A DNA stretch of 64,000 nt from Chryseobacterium sp. FH2 (GCF_001045455.1 NZ_LFNE01000007.1:186001-250000); one strand, 5' to 3'; counted from the stretch's first letter, positions 34,689-43,431 are shown. Notes: generated by a model from the sequence alone, not told the origin. Made by a program: numbers and translations.

Positions 34689-34762
34689 GCGGGAATGGTG
34701 GAAATGGTAGACACACTTGATTTAGGCTCAAGGTTTTGAGGGTTCGAATCCCTCTTTCCGTA
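34689..34762 (+). tRNA. tRNA-Leu(TAG)-like lacking the long variable arm, array member 16
   Basis: Acceptor GCGGGAA/TTTCCGT (G-U pairs), a Leu-like D arm, anticodon stem CTTGA/TCAAG around TTTAGGC, T stem GAGGG/CCCTC. The variable region is only GTTTT, whereas bacterial Leu tRNAs normally have a long arm. Confidence 0.78.
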
Positions 34763-34838
34763 CAAAATCTATGTGGCGAGTAATTATTGTGAGTATAAAT
34801 TATTAAGTACGAATTTTTTAATTCCCATATAAAAAAAT

Positions 34839-34911
34839 GGAAGAGTGGTGTAGCAGGTCTGCACGTTAGTCTGAAAAACTAAAGGTACAGGTTCGATTCC
34901 TGTCTGTTCCG
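34839..34911 (+). tRNA. tRNA-Phe(GAA), array member 17
   Basis: Anticodon stem TTAGT/ACTAA around CTGAAAA, D stem GTGT/GCAC, T stem ACAGG/CCTGT. Acceptor GGAAGAG/CTGTTCC has one G-G mismatch; discriminator G where Phe usually has A. Confidence 0.82.
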
Positions 34912-34917
34912 CAAAAT

Positions 34918-34990
34918 TGATTCATAGTGTAATTGGCCAGCACGCAAGACTTTGACTCTTGTTCTTCGGGTTCAAGTTCTGATGAATTAA
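34918..34990 (+). tRNA. tRNA-Gln(TTG), array member 18
   Basis: Acceptor TGATTCA/TGAATTA (one G-U), anticodon stem CAAGA/TCTTG around CTTTGAC, T stem TCGGG/TCTGA with wobbles. It ends 54 bp before the YkuK-like gene on the same strand. Confidence 0.8.
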
Positions 34991-35044
34991 CAAAAATAAA
35001 CAAATTAATAGTTAAACAAAGCAAATTTAAAACATGTAGAAACA

Positions 35045-35530
35045 ATGGAAACGCAACAACAAAAATGGCAGAATATGACGGGAAAAATTTTCCAACACTC
35101 TATCACAGAGCTGGTAGAAGAAGCCATCATCCGCGAACAGGCAAATGGACACCGACTGAAAGTTTGTGTGGGTTCAGATTCCCACGTGTATGGTCATGCC
35201 ATCAATTATGCTACAGCAGTTGTCTTTATTCGTGAGGGAAAAGGAGCGTTTGCCTTTATCAGAAAAGAGAGAGAAATACAGAGTATCAGTATCAAAGAGC
35301 GAATGTTAAACGAAGTCAACAAATCTGTAGAAATCGCCTATGCAATTTGCTCTATTCTGGAAACTTATGATGTGGAAATGGAGGTGCACGCAGACATTAA
35401 CACCGATCCGGATTTCAAATCCAATGTCGCTTTGAAAGACGCGATGGGATATATTCTGGGAATGGGATATGTGTTTAAAGCAAAGCCTTATGCGTTTGCC
35501 AGTTCTAATTGTGCTGATATGATGGTTTAA
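35045..35530 (+). CDS. YkuK-family RNase H-like protein
   Basis: The 161-aa protein matches the DUF458/YkuK family with an RNase H-like fold: 'LKVCVGSDSHVYGHAINYATAVVFI' (about 39-63) with the first acidic residue, 'IRKEREIQSISIKERMLNEVNKSVEIA', 'VEMEVHADINTDPDFKSN' (about 117-134) and 'KAKPYAFASSNCADMMV' at the end with a final acidic residue. YkuK's biochemical role is not known to me; a nuclease or nucleic-acid-binding activity is likely from the fold. It starts 54 bp after the last array tRNA without an intervening terminator, so it may share the array transcript, and 18 bp before the exonuclease gene. Confidence 0.85.
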   Translation: METQQQKWQNMTGKIFQHSITELVEEAIIREQANGHRLKVCVGSDSHVYGHAINYATAVVFIREGKGAFAFIRKEREIQSISIKERMLNEVNKSVEIAYAICSILETYDVEMEVHADINTDPDFKSNVALKDAMGYILGMGYVFKAKPYAFASSNCADMMV

Positions 35531-35548
35531 TCTTAAAAAATAAAAAAA

Positions 35549-36100
35549 ATGAAAACAACAGATAAAATATTAATTATAGACCTCGAAGCCACATGTTGGA
35601 ATGATCGCCCGCCGAGAGGTCAGGAGAGTGAAATCATAGAAATCGGAGTTTGCATCATGGATCCAGAAACCGGTAAGATTTCACAAAATGAAGGGATTTT
35701 AGTGAAACCTCAATATTCAAAAGTAAGCCCGTTTTGTACGGAATTGACTTCTATTACCCAACAGATGCTTGATGATGAGGGTGTTTTTCTTGAAGACGCT
35801 TTAGATATTCTGAGAGCAGAATATGATTCTGAAGATTTGACTTGGGCAAGTTATGGAAATTATGACCTGAACATGCTTCAGAATCAGGCAAAAAGATTCA
35901 ATATAGATTATCCATTGAGTCATGACCATATTAATGTAAAAACTTTATTTGGAGAACTGCATCCCGCAGTTAGGAAAAGTGTAGGGATGGCAAGGGCTTT
36001 AGAAGAATTAAATCTTAGACTTGAAGGCACTCATCATAGGGGTGTGGATGACGCAAAGAATATTGCGAAAATTCTGTATTGGTGTCTGCAACAATATTAA
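35549..36100 (+). CDS. DEDDh 3'-5' exonuclease (KapD/ERI1-like)
   Basis: The 183-aa protein has all exonuclease motifs: ExoI 'ILIIDLEATCW' (D-x-E, about 8-18), ExoII 'WASYGNYDLNML' (about 91-102) and ExoIII 'HHRGVDDAKNIAKIL' (about 161-175, catalytic His and Asp). Members degrade single-stranded RNA or DNA from the 3' end; KapD and ERI1-like proteins act on RNA. It follows the YkuK-like gene by 18 bp, forming a two-gene nuclease pair directly downstream of the tRNA array. A role in trimming or degrading array RNAs is inference. Confidence 0.88.
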   Translation: MKTTDKILIIDLEATCWNDRPPRGQESEIIEIGVCIMDPETGKISQNEGILVKPQYSKVSPFCTELTSITQQMLDDEGVFLEDALDILRAEYDSEDLTWASYGNYDLNMLQNQAKRFNIDYPLSHDHINVKTLFGELHPAVRKSVGMARALEELNLRLEGTHHRGVDDAKNIAKILYWCLQQY

Positions 36101-36125
36101 TAGTAATTTAAAAGCACAATGATGG

Positions 36126-36150
36126 CTCCCTTTCAAAAAGGGAGTTTATT
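36126..36150. terminator. Terminator between exonuclease and VOC genes
   Basis: CTCCCTTT/AAAGGGAG (36126-36133, 36137-36144) followed by TTTATTTATTT; convergent genes flank it. Confidence 0.65.
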
Positions 36151-36596
36151 TATTTTTTCATTAACCATTCCTCATAAGAAAGTACCCCCAATTTGGGCTT
36201 CCCATCTCCTTCTAAAATCGAGATAAACTCAAGTTGATTTCCATCCGGGTCATTAAAATATATTGCTAAAGCGGGCATCCAGGCAAAAACCATGGGTTTG
36301 TCAATTCCGTCTCTCAGGAAATTATAAGGTTTTAAATTTTTATTTTTTAAAAAAGCAACGGAATAATTTAAAATATCTTCTTTATCAGCCGTAAAAGCAA
36401 AATGTCTCGTTTGTAAATTTTCTTTCTGTTCCCACAAACCCAACATTGATTCTTTATTTTTTCCGATCCATAAAAATGCAATCGGGCGGTTTTCGTCTTT
36501 GTGAGCGAATTTCAATCCTAAAACTTTAGTATAAAATTCTATTGCATTTTCCAGATTGCCTACCTGAACATGAGTTTCATATAATCCTTTAATCAT
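36150..36596 (-). CDS. VOC-family (glyoxalase/dioxygenase-like) protein
   Basis: The 148-aa protein has the vicinal oxygen chelate pattern: 'YETHVQVGNLENAIEFYTKVLGLKFAH' (metal His in the first strand, about 8), 'TRHFAFTADKEDI' (second His, about 65) and 'AIYFNDPDGNQLEFI' (Glu about 125, the DPDGNxLE signature). The fold binds a divalent metal, but substrate cannot be told; glyoxalase, ring-cleavage and antibiotic-resistance enzymes share it. It is transcribed leftward, convergent with the exonuclease gene, and no neighbour suggests a pathway. Confidence 0.85.
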   Translation of the reverse strand: MIKGLYETHVQVGNLENAIEFYTKVLGLKFAHKDENRPIAFLWIGKNKESMLGLWEQKENLQTRHFAFTADKEDILNYSVAFLKNKNLKPYNFLRDGIDKPMVFAWMPALAIYFNDPDGNQLEFISILEGDGKPKLGVLSYEEWLMKK

Positions 36597-36760
36597 AGTT
36601 TTGATCTTAAATAAAACAAAGCTAGAAAAGAGATTTTCAAAAACTTTAAACTCTTGATTTCCTTTATATGAAATGAATGATAGATAGATTTTATATATTT
36701 TGATTGGTGTCGTTTGTAGCTGGTTTAGCAGTTACCTTGTATTAATATAACAGCCGATAA

Positions 36761-37108
36761 TTAATTTTTATCGGCTTTTATTTTTTCAAATTCTTCTTCA
36801 AATGTTTTTTTCCACTTGGCGATTGTAGTTCTGCTTATTTTGTATTTTTTAGACATATAACTTGTTGAGAAACCGTGTTTTTGCTGATATTCTAAAAGCT
36901 TAAGCATTGTTTTTTTATCGTATGTCTTTAGCTTTTGATTGTTCTTTTCACTTTCTTTAGACTGCTTGAAAATTTTTTCATTAAAATTTAATACATCTTC
37001 TGTTGTATTTAATTTTTTGAGCAGTTCTTTGATTTTTGGATCTTTTAATTTCTCAGGATGTTCCAATTTTAGCATATCCTGATAAATTTTACGATAATTT
37101 GGTTTCAT
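36761..37108 (-). CDS. HTH protein, second of a transposase-like pair
   Basis: 115-aa protein starting 'MKPNYRKIYQDMLKLEHPEK' (ATG 37108; the longer in-frame start at 37195 overlaps the upstream gene and is less likely). The C-terminal half has a helix-turn-helix typical of IS3/Tc1-type DNA-binding domains: 'YQQKHGFSTSYMSKKYKISRTTIAKWKK'. It follows its partner by 10 bp. A hairpin GCCGATAA/TTATCGGC spans the stop codon. Such pairs recur in Chryseobacterium genomes as I recall; no catalytic DDE domain is present, so it may be a domesticated regulator. Confidence 0.65.
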   Translation of the reverse strand: MKPNYRKIYQDMLKLEHPEKLKDPKIKELLKKLNTTEDVLNFNEKIFKQSKESEKNNQKLKTYDKKTMLKLLEYQQKHGFSTSYMSKKYKISRTTIAKWKKTFEEEFEKIKADKN

Positions 37109-37118
37109 AGCTGTTTTT

Positions 37119-37544
37119 TTATTCAACGTCATCTCTCTTTTGCAGCCATCTGTGAAGTGTACTTTTAGGAATAGAGTATTCTCTGACAACATCACTTTGG
37201 CTCATTTCCCCGGAAATAATTCTGTTCATGATAAATTCTTTAATTTCCTGAGTATAAATATTTTTTCTGAAATAAGGGATTTTTTCAGATTTTTGAGTGT
37301 TTTTATTGACGGCAGAAGGAGGTGAATATAAAATAAGGTGAGAACTGTAAAGCCTGAAGAAATCATATTCCAAAAGCTTACACCATCTGAGAAGAATATC
37401 TGTATCTATAGATTTACTTGTGTAAGTATTTTCAACGAATTCTTCGTTTTTACCCAAAAAATTACAAATTCTATCCATTGTAATTTCTTTTTCATTGACT
37501 CTTTCTTTTATAAAATGTCCTATATGTATATCTTTGTATAACAT
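37119..37544 (-). CDS. HTH protein, first of a transposase-like pair
   Basis: 141-aa protein beginning 'MLYKDIHIGHFIKERVNEKE' with an N-terminal helical regulator-like domain ('NEKEITMDRICNFLGKNEEFVENTY', HTH_3/XRE-like spacing) and 'LLRWCKLLEYDFFRLYSSHLILYSPPS'. The C-terminal part, 'KNIYTQEIKEFIMNRIISGEMSQSDVVREYSIPKSTLHRWLQKR', is a second HTH of the transposase type. The two HTH proteins are encoded in tandem and may bind DNA together. No inverted-repeat ends or transposase core were found. Confidence 0.65.
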   Translation of the reverse strand: MLYKDIHIGHFIKERVNEKEITMDRICNFLGKNEEFVENTYTSKSIDTDILLRWCKLLEYDFFRLYSSHLILYSPPSAVNKNTQKSEKIPYFRKNIYTQEIKEFIMNRIISGEMSQSDVVREYSIPKSTLHRWLQKRDDVE

Positions 37545-38066
37545 TGATCAAATAATCTTTAATGATTAAACTTATACATTCAAAGAAAAATAGGCGATTG
37601 TTTTATTCAGCAGACAGGATGTTACTGTCTTAAAAAAAATCAGAATTATGATTTATATCCTATTATATAATTATATCCAAAGAACTTCCCCTTACATAAT
37701 ATCATTAGATCCTGTCCGTATTGTGAGCGATCATCCTTTCATTGTAATTTTATAAAAATTCATATTTCCAAACCTTTTCCGGTTAAGCCTGAATAATATC
37801 TTACCTATTAAGTTCTTTCATGTATTCTCTTATATAATTTTTAATAGTTGATTTTCTTATTCGCCTTTAAAGACGGAATTTTCTTTATAGAATCAAATGA
37901 AAAAATCAATATTTTCTTTTTCAAATATAAAAAATAGAAATTAATCCAAACGAAAAATAACTTAAAAATTATCGTTAAAAATTAATTTATACTAAAAAAT
38001 ATACAATAAATAACTATTTGTGTAAAATAAAATACAGTTGTTGTGATGAAAAACGAAGTTTCATTC
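37545..38066. other. Intergenic region upstream of sulP gene
   Basis: About 520 bp, AT-rich. Apart from the promoter that begins at its right edge I see no gene, RNA or repeat that I can support. Confidence 0.4.
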
Positions 38067-38096
38067 TTTGAAATTATTTTAAAGTCTATACCTTTG
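38067..38096 (+). promoter_or_regulatory. Consensus Bacteroidota promoter for the SulP gene
   Basis: TTTG (38067-38070) and TACCTTTG (38089-38096) are separated by 18 bp, close to the Bacteroidota consensus TTTG/TAnnTTTG. The ATG lies 17 bp downstream. Confidence 0.75.
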
Positions 38097-38113
38097 CGAC
38101 CTTAGTTTAATAC

Positions 38114-39640
38114 ATGCGATTATTCAATTTTTCTCAGGAAATAAATTATAAAAATGAGTTATTAGCCGGCCTTACCGTTGCGATGACTATGATTCCGGAA
38201 TCTCTTTCTTTTGCAATTTTGGCGGGACTTTCGCCACTTACAGGTTTGTATGCAGCTTTTATGATGGGTTTGGTAACTGCTGTTTTTGGAGGGCGTCCGG
38301 GAATGGTTTCTGGCGGAGCAGGAGCTACAATTGTAGTTTTAATAGCCTTGATACAGTCTCATGGAATTGAATATCTGCTTGCCACGGTAATTCTTGCAGG
38401 AATTTTTCAAATGTTGGTTGGTTTTTTTAAATTGGGAAAATTTGTTCGTCTCATTCCTCAACCTGTAATGTACGGTTTTTTGAACGGTTTGGCTGTCATC
38501 ATTTTTATGGCGCAAGTTAAACAGTTTAAAATTACAGATGCAAATGGCGCTGTAAGTTGGCTTCAAGGTACTCCTTTATATATAATGACGGGTTTGACGG
38601 TATTGACTGTTGCAATTGTTTATTTTTTTCCAAAAATCACTAAAGCTATCCCTGCTTCTTTGGTTGCTATTATCACTATTTTTGCCTTAGTTTTAGGATG
38701 TAACATCAACACTAAAACAGTTTCAGATATTGCCCACGTCAGCGGAAGTCTTCCAAATTTTCATATTCCGAATATTCCTTTTTCTTTGGAAACATTGCAG
38801 ATTATTTTTCCTTATGCCCTGATAATGGCAGGAGTTGGTTTAATAGAATCTCTTTTAACTTTATCAATGGTTGATGAAATTACCAATTCTAAAGGAAATA
38901 CCAATAAAGAATCCGTAGCACAGGGATTAGCTAATGTTACCAACGGGTTTTTCGGTGGAATGGGAGGCTGTGCGATGGTTGCACAGACTTTGGTTAATAT
39001 TAATGCCGGATCCAGAGCCCGGCTTTCGGGAATTATTGCATCTGTTACCATTTTAATTATCATTTTAGTTGGTGCTCCATTTATTGAAAAAATTCCGATG
39101 GCTGCGTTGGTTGGTGTTATGATGATGGTTTCAGTCAGTACTTTTCAGTGGGTTTCGATTAGAATTGTTAATAAAATGCCAAAATCTGATATTTTTGTAG
39201 GGATCACTGTTGCTTTAATTACAATTATTCTTCACAACCTGGCTTTAGCAGTTTTAATTGGAGTTGTAATTTCAGCCTTAGTTTTTGCTTGGGATAATGC
39301 AAAAAGAATTCGTGCCAGGAAGCACATTGATGAAAATGGTATTAAATATTACGAAATTTTCGGGCCATTGTTTTTTGGTTCTGTGACAACGTTTACAGAT
39401 AAATTTGATCCCATCAATGATCCTGACGAAGTTGTCATTGATTTCAAAGAAAGCCGGATTGTAGATATGAGTGCTATCAATGCTTTAGATAAACTATCAA
39501 AAAAATACAGCCAGCTGAATAAACAACTGCATTTACGTCATTTAAGTGAAGATTGTATAAAAATGCTTAGGAACGCTGAAGCGGTAATCGAAGTAAATGT
39601 CCAGGAAGATCCGACGTACAAAGTAATGCCGGAAAAGTAA
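38114..39640 (+). CDS. SulP/SLC26-family anion transporter with STAS domain
   Basis: The 508-aa protein has about 12 hydrophobic segments in residues 15-390 with the SulP pattern 'ELLAGLTVAMTMIPESLSFAILAGLSPLTGLYAAF' and 'GGRPGMVSGGAGATIVV', and a cytosolic C-terminal STAS domain (about 420-495, 'DEVVIDFKESRIVDMSAINALDKL' with the conserved DxS/D loop). Family members carry sulfate, bicarbonate or other anions; the substrate cannot be read from sequence. It has its own promoter and no operon partner. Confidence 0.92.
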   Translation: MRLFNFSQEINYKNELLAGLTVAMTMIPESLSFAILAGLSPLTGLYAAFMMGLVTAVFGGRPGMVSGGAGATIVVLIALIQSHGIEYLLATVILAGIFQMLVGFFKLGKFVRLIPQPVMYGFLNGLAVIIFMAQVKQFKITDANGAVSWLQGTPLYIMTGLTVLTVAIVYFFPKITKAIPASLVAIITIFALVLGCNINTKTVSDIAHVSGSLPNFHIPNIPFSLETLQIIFPYALIMAGVGLIESLLTLSMVDEITNSKGNTNKESVAQGLANVTNGFFGGMGGCAMVAQTLVNINAGSRARLSGIIASVTILIIILVGAPFIEKIPMAALVGVMMMVSVSTFQWVSIRIVNKMPKSDIFVGITVALITIILHNLALAVLIGVVISALVFAWDNAKRIRARKHIDENGIKYYEIFGPLFFGSVTTFTDKFDPINDPDEVVIDFKESRIVDMSAINALDKLSKKYSQLNKQLHLRHLSEDCIKMLRNAEAVIEVNVQEDPTYKVMPEK

Positions 39641-39674
39641 TTGAGTTGTAGTGTTTGAGCGTTTTTAGAGAGTA

Positions 39675-39740
39675 TTATGTTTGCCATTGCGAGAAGTGAA
39701 GCGACGAATCAATCTCGAAGATTGACGAAAAAGTACAGAA
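39675..39740. repeat. Probable extragenic repeat
   Basis: 'TTGCCATTGCGAGAAGTGAAGC' style sequence, split here as GCCATTGCGAG, AAGTGAAGCGAC and AATCAATCTCGAAGATTG, resembles a short dispersed repeat I recall in flavobacterial intergenic regions. A single copy is seen in this window. Confidence 0.4.
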
Positions 39741-39800
39741 AGAAACTTTACCTGTTAACCCAAACAAGGACTGCAAAATAATATTTACAGCCCTCATTTT

Positions 39801-41877
39801 TTAGGTTACTAATGTATTTGCGATGAAATCGGGTACTAAAGCATAATGTAATAATTTCATGCTGATAGAAGCTCTACCGCTCGTCAATGTTCTCAAATCA
39901 GAAATATATCCAAAAGTAGAAGCCAAAGGTACTTCTGCTGTGAAGGTCTTTCTTCCCGATTTTTCATCAATTGAAGTGATAATTCCTCTTCGTTTGTTAA
40001 TATCTGCAGTTACGATGCCTGTATATTCATCAATGCTTTGAATCTCAACTCGCATGATGGGTTCCAAAAATTTTGGTTTACAACTTTTTGCGATGGCTCT
40101 GAAGCCATCTCTTGCCGCAATTTCAAAATCGTAAGCCCCAGAATCTTCAGAATGAGCGGCACCATCAAGAAGCGTAATTTTCATGCCTTCCAATGGGTAT
40201 CCGCTTAATACTCCGTTTTCCATTGCTTCTCTGAAACCTTTTTCAACGGAAGGAATAAATTCACTAGGAATCGCCCCGCCTTTAATTTGATTAATAAATT
40301 CCAATAAATTCCAACCCAATTTCATTATCATTTCTAGGCCCTATTTCAAAAGTTATATCCGCAAATTGCCCATTTCCACCATTTTGTTTCACGAGTTTTT
40401 CTCTATGAATTTTTGTTTCGGTTAGAATTTCCTTGTAAGAAACCTTAGGTTTACCCTGATTGATTTCGATTCCGTGATTCAATCGGATTTTTTCTAAAGT
40501 AACTTCCAAATGCAATTCACCAAGACCGCTCAGCAAAGTTTCACCTGTTTGTCTGTCTCTTTCAACAACCAAAGAGGGATCTTCTTCCTGAATTTTAGAT
40601 AAAACCAATCCGAAAGATTTTTCATCAGCATTCGTTTTTGGTTCAATCGAAACTCTGATAACCGGAGCAGGGATCGTTATTGATTCTAATAATACAGGCC
40701 TTTTCAAACTTGATAGTGAATCTCCTGTTTTCGCATCTTTTATACCTGTTAAAGCAACGATATCCCCCGCTTTTCCTTCTTCAATTGTTAGTGTTTTATC
40801 CGACTGCATCTGTAAAATTCTCGAAATTCTAAAGCTTTCGCCAGTTCTCACATTCAGAACAGTATCTCCGGATTTTATCATTCCGGAATACATTCTAAGC
40901 ATTGCTAATTTACCCATATGCTTATCAATCATCACTTTGAAAATAAGCCCTGAAAAAGTTTCTTTTTCATTTCTTTGCAGTACAATCGTTTCTTCAGTTT
41001 TAGGATTTTTGCCTTGAACAGAAGACAGTTGATCGGGAGCCGGAAGATAGCTTACAATCGCATCAAGCAATGGCTGGACTCCTTTGTTTTTAAAAGCAGA
41101 ACCGCATAAAACCGGAACAATTGCTCTTGATTGACAAGTCCTTTGTATCGCTTCAAGAATCATTTCTTCAGAAATTTTATTTTCATAGTTTATGAACGTT
41201 TCAAAGAAAATTTCGTCATATTCAGCTAAATTTTCCATTAATTTTAATCTGAATTCACTTGCTTCGGTTTTATAATTCTCAGGAATTTCTTTTTCAATAA
41301 ACATTTCGCCATTTTCATCGATCCAATACAAAGCTTTCTGTTTAATTAAATCAATGATTCCTACAAAATTATCTTCAGAGCCGATTGGAATTTGCAAAGC
41401 CAATGGAATTGCATTTAGCTTGGTTTTAATTTCATTTAAAACAGCAAAGAAATCAGCTCCGGTTCTATCCATTTTATTGATAAAACAGATTTTTGAAATC
41501 CCATGCTTTTCAGCTTGAAACCAAACGTTTTCTGTTTGAGGCTGAACTCCCGAAGCAGCACAAAAAACTGCAACAACACTGTCTAAAACTCTTAAAGAAC
41601 GCTCAACTTCTACCGCAAAATCAATGTGCCCGGGAGTATCAATAATATTTATATTAAAAATAGTATTATCTTTTTTCCACTGGGTAGAAATGGCAGCAGA
41701 AGAAATGGTAATTCCTCTTTTTTTCTCCTGAATATCTTTATCCATCATAGTATTTCCTTCATCTACGTTCCCTATTTTATGAATCATTCCCGTGTAATAA
41801 AGCAGTCTCTCGGTGAGAGTCGTTTTTCCGGCATCTACGTGTGCTATTATCCCAATATTTCGTGTGTTGTATTTCAT
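39801..41877 (-). pseudogene. fusA: Elongation factor G paralogue, frameshifted
   Basis: Two minus-strand frames together give a full-length EF-G (about 688 residues). The first (41877-40291) has the G domain: 'IAHVDAGKTTLTERLL' (G1), 'RGITISSAAI' (G2), 'DTPGHIDF' (G3), 'NKMDRTGADF' (G4), and ends out of frame as 'EIGLEFIGIY'. The second (40331-39801) resumes 'LLEFINQIKGGAIPSEFIPSVEKGF' and runs to the end of domain V. A 10-bp tandem duplication at the junction causes the shift. It seems to be a second EF-G rather than the str-operon copy, since no ribosomal genes flank it. Sequencing error or programmed shift remain possible. Confidence 0.85.
40293..40312. repeat. 10-bp tandem duplication causing frameshift in EF-G paralogue
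   Basis: AATAAATTCC occurs twice in direct tandem (40293-40302 and 40303-40312). Removing one copy joins 'LEFI' to 'NQIKGG' in frame, matching the EF-G family. Confidence 0.9.
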
Positions 41878-42038
41878 TTTGTTTAATTTAAATTGTTGAT
41901 TTTTAAGGCTGTGTTTTTATATTTTTAAGCATAAAGACTTATAATCTTGCTATTTGTACGGCAAGAATATTTTCTCTTCATTTAAAAAACTGGACAACCT
42001 TTTCGAATGTGTAAAAAGCTGAAATTTGGGTAGCAAAA

Positions 42039-42064
42039 AAGGCCTATCTGAATAGATAGGCCTT
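42039..42064 (-). terminator. Terminator downstream of minus-strand small ORF
   Basis: A perfect 11-bp stem AAGGCCTATCT/AGATAGGCCTT with a 4-nt loop; on the minus strand it is followed by a run of T's. Confidence 0.8.
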
Positions 42065-42094
42065 CAATATGTTTTGTTTTATAAAGGTCGATCG

Positions 42095-42181
42095 TTATTC
42101 AGATAAATATTTAGTGCTACCAAAGTACACAGCTCTGATAGGATTGTTTAAAGTCATAATATTTATCATTTTTGTTGACAT
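42095..42181 (-). CDS. Possible 28-aa small protein
   Basis: The minus-strand ORF 'MSTKMINIMTLNNPIRAVYF' plus eight more residues lies between a promoter-like TAATTTCG/GCAACCGA segment (about 42205-42220) and a strong terminator about 30 bp after the stop. The unit resembles the short transcript at 32654. It lies upstream of the EF-G paralogue and could be a leader peptide. No relatives recognised. Confidence 0.4.
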   Translation of the reverse strand: MSTKMINIMTLNNPIRAVYFGSTKYLSE

Positions 42182-42396
42182 TGTTGGTTTTTAATCGGTT
42201 GCGAAATTAGAAAAATTTTTCAAATCTCAAAAATTTTTGAAAATAATTTTTTAATAAGATCATTTGATTGAATAATTTTAAAGAGAAGTTTGACCTTCTG
42301 AAATTTCCTCTAAAAATAATAATGGAGTAGGTTCGCTTGTTTTTATATATTATCTTTGATGCTATTGTGTTTATAGCAAATTAATACAAAGTTAAA

Positions 42397-43431
42397 GTGG
42401 AAAAACATCAAAGTATTTTAGACTTACACCCTGGTTTGGTGTGGGGATTCGGGATAACGGTTGTTATCATGTTATTGCTGGATTTAGGGATTTTTAATAA
42501 GAAAAGTCATGAGGTTTCTTCGAAAGAAGCTACAATCTGGTCGGTAGTATGGATCTCACTGTCTATGATTTTTTCAGGTGTTGTATATTGGGCTTTTAAT
42601 ACAGACGGAAGCCCGGAAAGCCACTCGCTTGCGATAGAGAAATTTACACAATATCAGGCTGCATATTGGATTGAAAAGGCACTTTCTGTAGATAATCTTT
42701 TTGTTTTTATCCTTGTTTTCGGATTCTTTAAAGTACCGAAATATCTTCATCATAAAGTTTTGTTTTGGGGAATAATAGGAGCGCTGATTTTCAGAGCCAT
42801 ATTTATTTTTGCAGGGATAGGAATTATCAATCTGACCTATTTACCTGAGATGGAAATTTTCGGAAATCCTGTTAAGATCAATGTTGTAATGACGCTTTTC
42901 GGCTTATTTTTGGTGTATGCCGGAATTAAGTCCTGGGGAGGTCATGATGATGGTGATGATGAAGACTATAATGATTCTGCAGGTGCAAAATTGGTAAAAA
43001 GCTTTTGGAAAGTTTCTTCGACCTATGATGGAGATAAGTTTTTCACAGTACAAAACGGTATCAAAATGGCGACTCCACTTTTGGTGGTGGTTGCTGTCAT
43101 TGAGTTTACAGACGTACTTTTTGCAGTAGACTCTATTCCTGCAATTTTTGCAATTTCAAACGACCCGTTTATTCTTTATACTTCAAATATTTTCGCAATT
43201 TTGGGATTAAGATCATTGTATTTTTTACTGGCAAATTTTATTTATATGTTCAGCAAACTTTCATACGGTCTGGCCATAATTTTATCTTTCATTGGAGTAA
43301 AGATGTTGATTGCTCCTTGGATACATATTCCATCACCCGTTTCTTTAGGAATTGTTGGAGGTGTTCTTGTAGTTTCTGTTTTAGTGTCATTACTGTTTCC
43401 CGATAAGAAAATAAAAAAGAAATTAGAATAA
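42397..43431 (+). CDS. TerC-family integral membrane protein
   Basis: The 344-aa protein has about nine hydrophobic segments and the TerC/Alx pattern: 'LLLDLGIFNKKSHEVSSKEA' (about 26-47), 'AAYWIEKALSVDNLFVFILVFGFFKVP' (about 88-115) and 'VVVAVIEFTDVLFAVDSIPAIFAIS' (about 228-252), with the paired intramembrane Asp and Glu residues thought to bind metal. Family members export manganese or act in metal-protein loading. Start is GTG at 42397. A TATCTTTG box sits at 42351-42358. It is monocistronic, ending at a shared terminator. Confidence 0.9.
   Translation: MEKHQSILDLHPGLVWGFGITVVIMLLLDLGIFNKKSHEVSSKEATIWSVVWISLSMIFSGVVYWAFNTDGSPESHSLAIEKFTQYQAAYWIEKALSVDNLFVFILVFGFFKVPKYLHHKVLFWGIIGALIFRAIFIFAGIGIINLTYLPEMEIFGNPVKINVVMTLFGLFLVYAGIKSWGGHDDGDDEDYNDSAGAKLVKSFWKVSSTYDGDKFFTVQNGIKMATPLLVVVAVIEFTDVLFAVDSIPAIFAISNDPFILYTSNIFAILGLRSLYFLLANFIYMFSKLSYGLAIILSFIGVKMLIAPWIHIPSPVSLGIVGGVLVVSVLVSLLFPDKKIKKKLE

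Noticed and set aside
34933..35235. 100-codon plus-strand ORF overlapping tRNA-Gln and the YkuK gene
   Set aside because: It covers a tRNA and a conserved RNase H-like gene in another frame.
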